Positions 1 through 6,130 of a DNA stretch of 6,237 nucleotides are shown piece by piece. The notes beneath the pieces are model-generated. The model was not told the DNA's origin, did no database searches, and was given only the letters and a program-made list of their open reading frames with translations. The position numbers and the translations under genes were made by a program. This stretch comes from Flavobacteriales bacterium (lineage in GTDB: Bacteria; Bacteroidota; Bacteroidia; NS11-12g; UBA955), in assembly GCA_947450405.1 (NCBI GenBank), contig CANFVI010000100.1:1-6237 (forward strand). Reading direction: 5' to 3'. The first letter of the stretch is position 1. Every line of letters begins with the position of its first letter.

Positions 1-1256
1 AAATACATGGCAATCGGATCTTTACTTTTTTCGCCAAATTTAAATGCAGGTGTACTTGTAGTTGGAATCAAAATAGCATCTACATTTTCCAATACCGCAT
101 TGGTTTGATCTTGAATCACACGTCTCACTTTTTGAGCTTTGCTATAGTACGCATCGTAATGATCGCTAGACAAAACAAAAGTACCCAACATGATTCTTCG
201 TTTCACTTCTGGACCAAATCCTTCGGTTCTGCTCAAGGTATAAGTTGACTCTAAATCGTGGGCATTTTCACTTCGTTTGCCATACAACATTCCTGTATAT
301 CGCGACAAATTGCTACTTGCTTCTGCGGTAGTTAAAACGTAGTAAGCCGGAACCAATTGTTCTAGAAGTGGGAAATCGAAATAGGTAATTTCATGACCCG
401 CATTTTCTAAATTTTGTATTAATGTTTTGAAGGAAGATTTCACCTCTTCGGCAACACCTGGGTGGTGAATAGCTTCATTCATAACTGCAAATTTGGCCTT
501 TTTAGGAGCCAAAGCAGCAGTATATTTATCGGCAGGTTGTTGGCGCATTGTTGCATCGTGTTGGTCAAATCCAGCCATGATTTCAGTCAGAAGCATATTA
601 TCTTCCAAACTTTTTGTCATTGGTCCAATTTGATCAAAACTTGAAGCGTATGCCAACAATCCAAAACGCGAAACCAAACCATAGGTAGGTTTAAATCCAA
701 ACGTTCCAGTAAAAGCACTTGGTTGACGAATAGAACCACCAGTGTCTGAACCCAAGGCACAATGACACATATTGGCTTGCACCGCAACAGCACTTCCTCC
801 AGAAGAACCTCCTGGAACTCGGCTTTCGTCGGCTGCATTTTTTACAGGTCCATATGCACTGTTTTCATTCGAAGCACCCATTGCAAATTCATCGCAATTT
901 GTTCTGCCAATAAAAATAGCATCTTCATCGAACAAACGTTGCACAACAGTAGCTGAATATAACGACTCAAATCCCTCCAAAATTTTTGAAGAAGATCCTA
1001 CTTTGTGATTTTTATAAGCGAGTACATCTTTTAGGGCAATAACAACTCCTGCCAAGCGCCCAGCGGTACCTAGCTTAATCTTTTCATCGATCAAAGTTGC
1101 ACGTGACAAAGCTTCATCTGCCCACACTTCTAAAAAAGCATTTAAATGCTTTTTATCTTCAATGTTTTGAAGATATTGATTCACAAGTTGGACACATGAA
1201 ACCGCACCCGAATTTAAGTCTGACCGAACTTCGGAAATGCGATTGTATGTTTTCAA
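1..1256 (-). CDS. gatA: Aspartyl/glutamyl-tRNA(Asn/Gln) amidotransferase subunit A, 3' end cut by window edge
   Basis: GatA is the amidase subunit of GatCAB. It releases ammonia from glutamine so that Glu-tRNA(Gln) or Asp-tRNA(Asn) can be converted to Gln-tRNA or Asn-tRNA in the cytoplasm. I translated it by hand: 418 codons without a stop or frameshift, running off the left edge at residues DPIAMY, the usual late GatA motif. About 50-60 C-terminal residues are therefore missing, by comparison with typical GatA length. The amidase Ser-cisSer-Lys triad is complete: Lys76 (in IALKD), Ser151 (in GGSSGGSAVAV) and Ser175 (in GSDTGGSIRQP). The spacings of 75 and 24 residues equal those of the known GatA triad. 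The chosen start is TTG at 1254-1256, giving MKTYNRISEV. No ATG lies between it and the conserved region, and this TTG overlaps the tatA stop codon as TTGA. gatB and gatC are not in the window. Confidence 0.96.
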   Translation of the reverse strand, partial: MKTYNRISEVRSDLNSGAVSCVQLVNQYLQNIEDKKHLNAFLEVWADEALSRATLIDEKIKLGTAGRLAGVVIALKDVLAYKNHKVGSSSKILEGFESLYSATVVQRLFDEDAIFIGRTNCDEFAMGASNENSAYGPVKNAADESRVPGGSSGGSAVAVQANMCHCALGSDTGGSIRQPSAFTGTFGFKPTYGLVSRFGLLAYASSFDQIGPMTKSLEDNMLLTEIMAGFDQHDATMRQQPADKYTAALAPKKAKFAVMNEAIHHPGVAEEVKSSFKTLIQNLENAGHEITYFDFPLLEQLVPAYYVLTTAEASSNLSRYTGMLYGKRSENAHDLESTYTLSRTEGFGPEVKRRIMLGTFVLSSDHYDAYYSKAQKVRRVIQDQTNAVLENVDAILIPTTSTPAFKFGEKSKDPIAMY

Positions 1257-1474
1257 TTGTTAGAATCTGGGTTTTTCTCTTCGTTCATTCCTTTTTGAAT
1301 CTCATTCTTAATGCCTGATTTCGCGTCATTAAATTCACGAACACCACGGCCAAGGCCACGCATTAGTTCTGGAATTTTTTTACCACCAAACAACAATAAT
1401 AAGATCAAGGCTACAACAACGATTTCGCCAGTACCCATTCCTAAAATTAACATAGTATTTAATAAACTGCTCAT
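1253..1474 (-). CDS. tatA: Sec-independent (twin-arginine) translocase subunit TatA
   Basis: TatA forms the pore-like assembly that moves folded proteins across the cytoplasmic membrane with TatC. The 73 residues show the family layout: a short N-terminus, a single membrane helix at about residues 17-28 beginning with a polar residue (Glu17, in GTGEIVVV), the FGGKKIPEL hinge at 29-37, then an amphipathic helix (RGLGRGVREFNDAKSGIKNE) and a charged tail. The distance from Glu17 to the FG motif matches that from Gln8 to FG in E. coli TatA. Alternative in-frame ATGs at residue 8 (1451-1453) and residue 13 (1436-1438) would shorten the N-terminus and also leave the helix intact, so the exact start is uncertain. 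No tatC lies nearby. Its TGA stop overlaps the TTG start of gatA, which suggests translational coupling. TatA and TatB are hard to tell apart by sequence, but the short, RGLG-containing form fits the TatA of Bacteroidota. Confidence 0.93.
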   Translation of the reverse strand: MSSLLNTMLILGMGTGEIVVVALILLLLFGGKKIPELMRGLGRGVREFNDAKSGIKNEIQKGMNEEKNPDSNN

Positions 1475-1481
1475 GAGACCT

Positions 1482-1489
1482 CAAAGATA
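1482..1489 (-). promoter_or_regulatory. Possible Bacteroidota -7 promoter box for tatA-gatA
   Basis: Read on the minus strand, this is TATCTTTG, an exact match to the Bacteroidota -7 consensus TAnnTTTG. It ends only 7 bases before the first tatA ATG, so the transcript would be nearly leaderless, or translation would begin at one of the downstream ATGs. I found no convincing TTG-type -33 element about 20 bases upstream, so this is a weak call. It would allow tatA-gatA to be transcribed separately from the Fe-S gene. Confidence 0.33.
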
Positions 1490-1518
1490 ATAAAGAATTA
1501 TCAGTTAATAATTGCAGA

Positions 1519-1538
1519 TTTTACGGAATTCCGTAAAA
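1519..1538. repeat. Perfect 20-bp palindrome between the Fe-S gene and tatA
   Basis: The arms TTTTACGG and CCGTAAAA flank a central AATT, giving ten perfectly paired positions on each side of the centre. It begins six bases beyond the Fe-S gene's TAA stop and lies 45 bases upstream of the tatA ATG. As RNA it could form an 8-bp hairpin with a 4-base loop. In the direction of transcription the T-run is on the 5' arm and the A-run on the 3' arm, with no U tract after the stem, so it does not look like a standard intrinsic terminator. A dimeric-regulator operator or a 3'-end-stabilising stem is equally possible. Confidence 0.6.
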
Positions 1539-1544
1539 ATCCGA

Positions 1545-2864
1545 TTAACTATTCGCCCAATTTCCCTTATCGTTCTGATTAAATTGCCATGGAGCACCGT
1601 TGTTTTCCAAATTGGTAAACATTCCATTTAATTCAGATGGCGCTGCACTCTGCTCCATTACTTTGTATTGACGCATCTGATAAATAATATCAACTGGGTT
1701 GATATTTACAGGACAAGCTTCAGCGCAGGCATTGCACGTTGTGCATGCCCAAAGCTCTTCGGCAGAAATATAAGAATGCAAATCTTTGCCATCTTCAACC
1801 CTGCCTTCTATTGGAGTGCCTGCCTTTTTTGCAGTATCCATAGCCTTGCCAACCTCTTCCAATCGATCACGTGTGTCCATCATCACTTTTCTTGGACTCA
1901 ATAATTTACCAGTGATATTCGCAGGACAAACACTACTGCACCTGCCACATTCGGTGCAGGTATAAGCATCCATCAAATTTTTCCATGTTAAATCTTGAAC
2001 GTCTTTTGCACCAAATCCCAATGGGGCTTCGTAGCCCTCTGGCGGCTGCGCCGAAGGATCCATCATTAACTTCACCTCAGTGGTAACTGAAGCCATATTT
2101 GTGAACTGTCCTTTCGGAGTCAAAGAACTATAATAAACATTTGGGAAACTCATGATAATATGCCAATGCTTACTAAATGGTACATAATTCAAAAAGACCA
2201 ATATTCCCACAAAATGGAACCACCAAGCAGTTCTTTCCAAGAGCACCAAAGTGCCGTCTGAAAATCCCTCAAAAAATGGAACTAAAAAATGACTGATTGG
2301 AAAACTTCCATGTTCTGCCATTACACCTCTGTGTTGCAAAACTTGTTCAGCTGCATTCATTTTGAGTAAAGCACCCATCAATACAATTTCAACCACCAAA
2401 ATTATGGTGGCATCTTTCATTGGCCAACCTTTCAATTCTGGCATTTGTAATCGTGGCGTTTTTGCCACATATCTGCGCAACAAAAACACAATACAAGCTA
2501 GAATAACACCAAATGCCAAGATTTCAAAAAATCCAATAGCAATATCATAAACACTTCCTAGGTAATGGGCGAAAAATCGGTGGGTGCCAAATAGCCCATC
2601 TATCATGATTTCTAAAACCTCAATATTAATGAGCACAAATCCCAAATAAACCAAGATATGAAAAAAGCCCGCAACCGGTCTTTTTACCATTTTACTTTGA
2701 CCCATTGCAACCCAAAATAGTTGTTTCCATCGGGCAGCAGGGTTATCACTGATATCAACGTCTTTTCCTAATAAAATATTACGGCGAATAACACCAACAC
2801 TTCCTGCAAAAAAGTAAATTCCAGTGGCTAGGAATAGGGCAAATACAATTTGAGATATTACCAT
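1545..2864 (-). CDS. Membrane-bound Fe-S oxidoreductase: NarI/HdrE-like membrane domain fused to HdrC-like dicluster domain
   Basis: This is a predicted membrane electron-transfer protein that would pass electrons between a quinone/heme b site and two [4Fe-4S] clusters. Numbering here counts from the TTG at 2865-2867. The preferred start is the immediately following ATG at 2862-2864, giving 439 residues beginning MVISQIVFAL. The N-terminal half has about five hydrophobic segments (roughly 4-26, 68-90, 105-131, 153-172 and 213-230). His residues at 70, 101, 218 and 234 are candidate heme ligands, as in NarI/HdrE-type subunits. The C-terminal cytoplasmic half carries two classic ferredoxin motifs: Cys304/307/310/314 (CTECGRCSSVCP) and Cys375/378/381/385 (CTTCNACAEACP). 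The protein ends soon after, with no CCG (HdrB/HdrD-like) domain. The usual stand-alone CCG partner is not adjacent: PIG-L precedes it by 51 bases and tatA follows. Its substrate is unknown. Confidence 0.88.
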   Translation of the reverse strand: MVISQIVFALFLATGIYFFAGSVGVIRRNILLGKDVDISDNPAARWKQLFWVAMGQSKMVKRPVAGFFHILVYLGFVLINIEVLEIMIDGLFGTHRFFAHYLGSVYDIAIGFFEILAFGVILACIVFLLRRYVAKTPRLQMPELKGWPMKDATIILVVEIVLMGALLKMNAAEQVLQHRGVMAEHGSFPISHFLVPFFEGFSDGTLVLLERTAWWFHFVGILVFLNYVPFSKHWHIIMSFPNVYYSSLTPKGQFTNMASVTTEVKLMMDPSAQPPEGYEAPLGFGAKDVQDLTWKNLMDAYTCTECGRCSSVCPANITGKLLSPRKVMMDTRDRLEEVGKAMDTAKKAGTPIEGRVEDGKDLHSYISAEELWACTTCNACAEACPVNINPVDIIYQMRQYKVMEQSAAPSELNGMFTNLENNGAPWQFNQNDKGNWANS

Positions 2865-2908
2865 CAAGGGCGAATTTAGTACAAATATTAATTAACGAAA
2901 AAGAATTG

Positions 2909-2925
2909 AATGAATTTAATTCATT
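2909..2925. repeat. AT-rich inverted repeat at the end of the PIG-L gene
   Basis: The 8-base arms AATGAATT and AATTCATT surround a single central base and overlap the last codons and the TAA stop of the deacetylase gene. On the minus strand a T-rich stretch (CTTTTT) follows a few bases downstream. The stem has only two G-C pairs and almost no loop, so as a terminator it would be weak. It may be chance in AT-rich DNA. Confidence 0.3.
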
Positions 2926-3548
2926 ACCAAACGAACCACCTCGAACACCTCGGCATATCGTTGGGCAACTTGCACACCGCGCATGCGTAATTGCGACCTT
3001 AAAAATTCTTCATTTGCATAGGGACGGTGAGCCTGACTTTTATATTGAGCCAATGCATTTACTTTGCATTGTGCATCTTCTTCAGACACAACTTCAAAGG
3101 CACATGTGTTGAAATTTAAATTGTTCCAAGGCAATTCATATGAAAAAATATTCACGAACTTAAAAGCGCGCAACGCTTCTTCTGCCATTGTTTTATGGTC
3201 TTGGTGAATGTCATTTATACTCGGAATTAAAACAGTATCAGGTTGAATGGTTTCCCTCAATTTTATTAAATCATCTAAAATGGCTTGACGGTGATAATTA
3301 AAAGTTCTAACATCGTAACGAAACAATTTTAAGTTTTCGGAAGGAATTCCCAAAGTGGCTGTTGCCGCTTTGACTTCACTAATCAAAATATCTTTGGGGA
3401 AATTTGGTAGCACACTTTGTTCACAAGCACTAAAAGCTGCATAATAAACTTGCTTACCTTGGCGAATAAGTTTTGAAATTGTAGCTCCACATCCCAATTC
3501 ACCATCATCTGTATGTGGCGATAGCAATAATATTTTTTCTCCTACCAT
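2916..3548 (-). CDS. PIG-L family (LmbE-like) zinc-dependent deacetylase
   Basis: PIG-L enzymes remove N-acetyl groups from sugars or sugar-linked metabolites, using a zinc ion held by two histidines and an aspartate. The 210-residue protein begins with the signature near its N-terminus: SPHTDDGELGCGATI at residues 10-24, giving His12 and Asp15 as zinc ligands and Asp14 as the likely general base. The third ligand is His118 in DIHQDH (113-118). The segment SYELPWNNLNF (136-146) and the downstream YKSQAHRPYANEEF (169-182) are, to my recollection, typical of the Bacteroidota subgroup found in surface-polysaccharide loci. HTDD replaces the more usual HPDD. It has no signal peptide, so it should act in the cytoplasm, probably on a nucleotide sugar or lipid-linked sugar. 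Its ATG overlaps the end of the upstream UpxY-like gene by 7 bases, implying co-translation. A bacillithiol-type BshB1 role is an alternative I consider less likely. Confidence 0.88.
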   Translation of the reverse strand: MVGEKILLLSPHTDDGELGCGATISKLIRQGKQVYYAAFSACEQSVLPNFPKDILISEVKAATATLGIPSENLKLFRYDVRTFNYHRQAILDDLIKLRETIQPDTVLIPSINDIHQDHKTMAEEALRAFKFVNIFSYELPWNNLNFNTCAFEVVSEEDAQCKVNALAQYKSQAHRPYANEEFLRSQLRMRGVQVAQRYAEVFEVVRLVMN

Positions 3549-4096
3549 AATGGTTTGATTTCTTCTTTTGCTTTCTTTTTGCGCAACTTAAGTATTTCTT
3601 TTGGCAATTTAACCATCACACTTTGATTCATGGCTTCAATGCTAACCAAAATAAATGCATCATCGCCAATTTTCATAATCTCAGCTTCATGTCCTTTTAA
3701 AGGTCCGCCCAAAATTTCAGCAACATCGCCAGTTTCTAAAACTTCCTTATTGGAATATTCGCTTACCGTGTAACCAAATTCAATCAGTTCTTTTATTAAA
3801 TTAATTTGACGTTCAGGAATTAAAGCATCGCCACCATTATACCTTAGATACATTACAACCCCCGGAATTTGTAAAACTTTGTCTCTTTGAAGCGCTGTTG
3901 GTCTTACAAAAACATATCCATTAAACAAAGGCATTTCAACCCATTTTTTTCGGTCTTTCCAAAATCGTAAACTCTTGTAAATGGGTAAATAATTTTCTAT
4001 TTCAAATTTATCGAGATACGCTGCAACCTTTTTTTCTTGACGACTGGAGGTATAAATTACTTTCCATTTCTCGTTTTGTGAAGTAGACAAATCCAT
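3542..4096 (-). CDS. UpxY-like NusG paralogue (transcription antitermination factor)
   Basis: This is a specialised NusG paralogue. Such proteins bind RNA polymerase through an NGN domain and suppress termination in particular long operons, classically the capsular polysaccharide operons of Bacteroides (UpxY) and, by analogy, RfaH targets. The 184 residues contain an NGN domain at about 10-105, with the hallmark WKVIYTSSRQEKKVAAYL near the start, YLPIYKSLRFWKDRKKW in the middle and PLFNGYVFVR at 56-65. A KOW domain at about 120-165 is marked by GDVAEILGGPLKGHEAEI (123-140). The tail is basic (LRKKKAKEE). At 184 residues it has the usual size for this subgroup. The ATG at 4094-4096 is well placed ahead of the NGN domain. 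It overlaps the PIG-L gene downstream, but no glycosyltransferase, flippase or polymerase gene is visible in the window. It could instead be the general NusG, but the missing secE/rplK neighbourhood and the sequence type favour the paralogue. Confidence 0.85.
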   Translation of the reverse strand: MDLSTSQNEKWKVIYTSSRQEKKVAAYLDKFEIENYLPIYKSLRFWKDRKKWVEMPLFNGYVFVRPTALQRDKVLQIPGVVMYLRYNGGDALIPERQINLIKELIEFGYTVSEYSNKEVLETGDVAEILGGPLKGHEAEIMKIGDDAFILVSIEAMNQSVMVKLPKEILKLRKKKAKEEIKPLW

Positions 4097-4127
4097 AATT
4101 CAATATTATTTAATTTCTAAAATCAAA

Positions 4128-5072
4128 TTAAAAAAACAATGCCGTTGTTTTAAGTGTTGCAATACAATTGGTCATTAATTCATCAACTACTTCTTTCGCT
4201 GATACAACCTCCGTAATTGTAGCACTTACTTGACCAATTTCCAACTCACCATGAACCAAGTCCCCTTCAAACATTCCTTTTTTTGCTCTTCCTCTTCCCA
4301 AAAGTTGTGCGAGTTCTTCTTTGGTTGCATTCGTTGAATATGCTTGTTGAACTTCCTTGTAAAATTCATTTTTTAGCAATCTTACTGGAGTAATTTCTTT
4401 TAATGTCAATTCCGTTCCACCATCACCCGCATTCAAAATTTCATTTTTGAATGCTATGTGCGCACTGCTTTCATGGGTCGCTGCAAATTTACTGCCAACC
4501 TGAACAGCTTCAGCTCCAAGGCAAATCGCTGCCGCCATTGCCGCTCCAGAACCAATTCCGCCGGCTGCAATTAAAGGTAATGTACAATTTGCTTTGATTA
4601 GCGGAATCAAACACATGGTTGTAGTTTCTTCCCTGCCGTTGTGACCGCCGGCTTCAAATCCCTCAGCAACAATTGCATCAACACCGGCTTCCTCACATTT
4701 TTTAGCAAATTTTAAATTTGCCACAACGTGCACCACCGTAATGCCATGGCTTTTTAACCATGAAGTATATTTTGCAGGATTACCTGCCGAAGTAAAAACA
4801 ATTTTTACTCCTTCTTCTACAATAATTTCTAAGTGTTGTTCTATGTCGGGGTATAACAATGGCACATTTACACCGAAAGGTTTTGAAGTTGCATTTTTGC
4901 ACTTCTGAATATGGTCCCTCAAAATTTCAGGATACATACTACCACTTCCAATTAGTCCCAATCCACCTGCATTGCTTACAGCAGATGCCAGTTCCCAACC
5001 ACTGCACCAAATCATTCCACCTTGAATTATTGGAAATTGAATATTAAATAATTCGGTGATACGATTTTTCAT
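4128..5072 (-). CDS. FMN-dependent oxidoreductase of the nitronate monooxygenase / FabK (enoyl-ACP reductase II) family
   Basis: This is a 314-residue TIM-barrel flavoprotein. Relatives either oxidise alkyl nitronates (nitronate monooxygenase) or reduce the enoyl-ACP double bond in fatty acid synthesis with NAD(P)H (FabK). The N-terminus FPIIQGGMIW (13-22) is the usual first strand and FMN contact. EGFEAGGHNG (137-146) carries the family's catalytic His144. AAGGIGSGAAMAAAICLGAE (169-188) and VQVGSKFAATHES (190-202) are the phosphate-binding and flavin motifs, and GQVSATI closes the C-terminus. It starts at ATG 5070-5072, 43 bases after accA, and ends 31 bases before the UpxY-like gene. The neighbouring accA makes a fatty-acid role attractive, but that is inference. 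Sequence inspection alone does not separate FabK from nitronate monooxygenase, so I leave the symbol blank. Confidence 0.87.
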   Translation of the reverse strand: MKNRITELFNIQFPIIQGGMIWCSGWELASAVSNAGGLGLIGSGSMYPEILRDHIQKCKNATSKPFGVNVPLLYPDIEQHLEIIVEEGVKIVFTSAGNPAKYTSWLKSHGITVVHVVANLKFAKKCEEAGVDAIVAEGFEAGGHNGREETTTMCLIPLIKANCTLPLIAAGGIGSGAAMAAAICLGAEAVQVGSKFAATHESSAHIAFKNEILNAGDGGTELTLKEITPVRLLKNEFYKEVQQAYSTNATKEELAQLLGRGRAKKGMFEGDLVHGELEIGQVSATITEVVSAKEVVDELMTNCIATLKTTALFF

Positions 5073-5100
5073 AAGGCTAATAAAATATATTTAAAATTTG

Positions 5101-5117
5101 AAGGATATAAAATCCTT
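5101..5117 (-). terminator. Weak hairpin at the end of accA
   Basis: Six-base arms AAGGAT and ATCCTT are separated by 5 bases, overlapping the first two bases of the accA stop codon on the plus-strand axis. On the minus strand the stem is followed by an AT-rich stretch containing a short TTTT run, not a clean U tract. Read-through into the FMN gene seems likely, so this is at best a partial terminator or an RNA 3'-end structure. Confidence 0.25.
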
Positions 5118-6081
5118 AAACTGACTCAACAACAACCCCCATTTTCGAGAATTTGTCAATACGAGATTGAACCAAAACATCAACAGGCAATGGAATTAAA
5201 GTAGCAAACTCTTTTAAAATAGCCGCTTTGATGTTCTCAAAAGCCTCAGATGGGTTGTGATGTGCACCGCCAATTGGTTCTTTGATAATACCATCAACCA
5301 AACCATTGTTAAACATATCATCAGATGAAAGTTTTAACGCATCGGCAGCCAATTCTTTTTTATCCCAAGTTCTCCATAAAATACTAGAACAACTTTCAGG
5401 ACTAATTACACTGTACCATGTGTACTCCATCATCAATACTTTATCGCCAACACCAATTCCCAAAGCTCCGCCGCTGGCTCCTTCGCCAATTACAACGCAA
5501 ACAATAGGAACTTCTAATGTTGCCATTTCGAATAAATTCTTGGCAATGGCTTCACCTTGTCCTCGCTCTTCTGCTTCTAGTCCAGGACTAGCACCAGGAG
5601 TATCAATCAAAGTCAAAACAGGTACATGGAATTTCTCAGCAAGCTTCATTAAACGCAATGCCTTTCTATATCCCTCAGGATTAGGCATTCCGAAATTTCT
5701 ATACTGACGTTGTTTTGTATTTCTGCCTTTTTGCTGACCAATAACCATTACAGGTTGGCCATCAATTTTAGCAAAACCACCTACAATTGCTTTGTCGTCT
5801 TTTATTTGACGATCACCAAACAATTCAACAAAGTCGGTACAAATGTGTTCAATGTAATCAAGTGTATATGGACGTTCTGGATGACGGCTAATTTGTACTT
5901 TCTGCCAACCAGTTAACTTGCTATAAACATGCGTTTGTGCTTCTTTGATTTTAGACTCAATGGTAGCAACCATGTCGGTCATATCTAACTTGCCTTGTTC
6001 GTGTGTAGCTTTTGCTTTTTCAAGCTGCTCATACAATTCAGCAATATCTTTCTCAAAATCAAACCAATTTTGATTCGCCAT
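5116..6081 (-). CDS. accA: Acetyl-CoA carboxylase carboxyltransferase subunit alpha
   Basis: AccA pairs with AccD to transfer the carboxyl group from carboxybiotin to acetyl-CoA, giving malonyl-CoA for fatty acid synthesis. The 321 residues match the usual AccA size. The N-terminal helical region (1-60) resembles other AccA proteins (FEKDIAELYEQLEK). The crotonase-fold core then shows RHPERPYTLDYI (66-77), FVELFGDR (84-91), GQQKGRNTK (115-123) and NFGMPNPEGYRKALRLM (129-145). TLIDTPGASPG (157-167) and EGASGGALGIG (200-210) are the two oxyanion-hole loops, and YSVISPESCSSILW (223-236) follows. All expected elements are present. The ATG at 6079-6081 gives the normal MANQNWFDFE start. The gene stands 49 bases downstream of the partial membrane gene and 43 bases upstream of the FMN oxidoreductase. 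accD and the biotin carboxylase genes are not in the window. Confidence 0.97.
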   Translation of the reverse strand: MANQNWFDFEKDIAELYEQLEKAKATHEQGKLDMTDMVATIESKIKEAQTHVYSKLTGWQKVQISRHPERPYTLDYIEHICTDFVELFGDRQIKDDKAIVGGFAKIDGQPVMVIGQQKGRNTKQRQYRNFGMPNPEGYRKALRLMKLAEKFHVPVLTLIDTPGASPGLEAEERGQGEAIAKNLFEMATLEVPIVCVVIGEGASGGALGIGVGDKVLMMEYTWYSVISPESCSSILWRTWDKKELAADALKLSSDDMFNNGLVDGIIKEPIGGAHHNPSEAFENIKAAILKEFATLIPLPVDVLVQSRIDKFSKMGVVVESV

Positions 6082-6099
6082 AATTTTTAATTAATTAAT

Positions 6100-6112
6100 G
6101 CGCAATTAGCGC
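6100..6112. repeat. Short GCGC inverted repeat upstream of accA
   Basis: GCGC arms flank AATTA in the 49-base gap between the membrane-protein stop and the accA start. On the minus strand it is preceded by TTTTTG and followed by an ATTAATTAATTAA stretch. It could be a short hairpin ending the upstream gene, or part of an accA promoter (a TTTTTG upstream element and an AT-rich region), but no exact TAnnTTTG box is present. The 4-bp stem is too short to call confidently. Confidence 0.25.
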
Positions 6113-6130
6113 TGTTAAACAAAAATTGAG

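Noticed and set aside
617..838. Minus-strand open frame of 73 residues inside gatA
   Set aside because: It is the same strand as gatA but a different frame. The correct frame through these bases carries the GGSSGGS and GSDTGGS amidase motifs.
1..1256. Possible frameshift or pseudogene in gatA
   Set aside because: I translated the full visible stretch codon by codon. There is one continuous frame with all catalytic residues, so the gene is only truncated by the window edge.
462..1318. Several plus-strand open frames of 60-78 residues
   Set aside because: All are antisense to gatA or the end of tatA, with low-complexity Ser/Phe/Cys/His-rich translations and no motifs.
2865..2915. Possible promoter for the Fe-S gene (AATATTTG on the minus strand)
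   Set aside because: It misses the first base of the TAnnTTTG consensus and lacks a clear upstream element. In DNA this AT-rich, such near matches are frequent.
1668..3112. Plus-strand open frames at 1668-1904, 2362-2550 and 2906-3112
   Set aside because: They are antisense to the Fe-S protein and the deacetylase, whose frames show clear cluster and metal-binding motifs.
4859..5047. Plus-strand open frame of 62 residues
   Set aside because: It is antisense to the well-supported flavoenzyme and has no independent support.
5282..5707. Plus-strand open frame of about 141 residues
   Set aside because: It lies wholly antisense to the conserved core of accA. Its translation shows no recognisable domain, so it is a by-product of codon use on the real strand.
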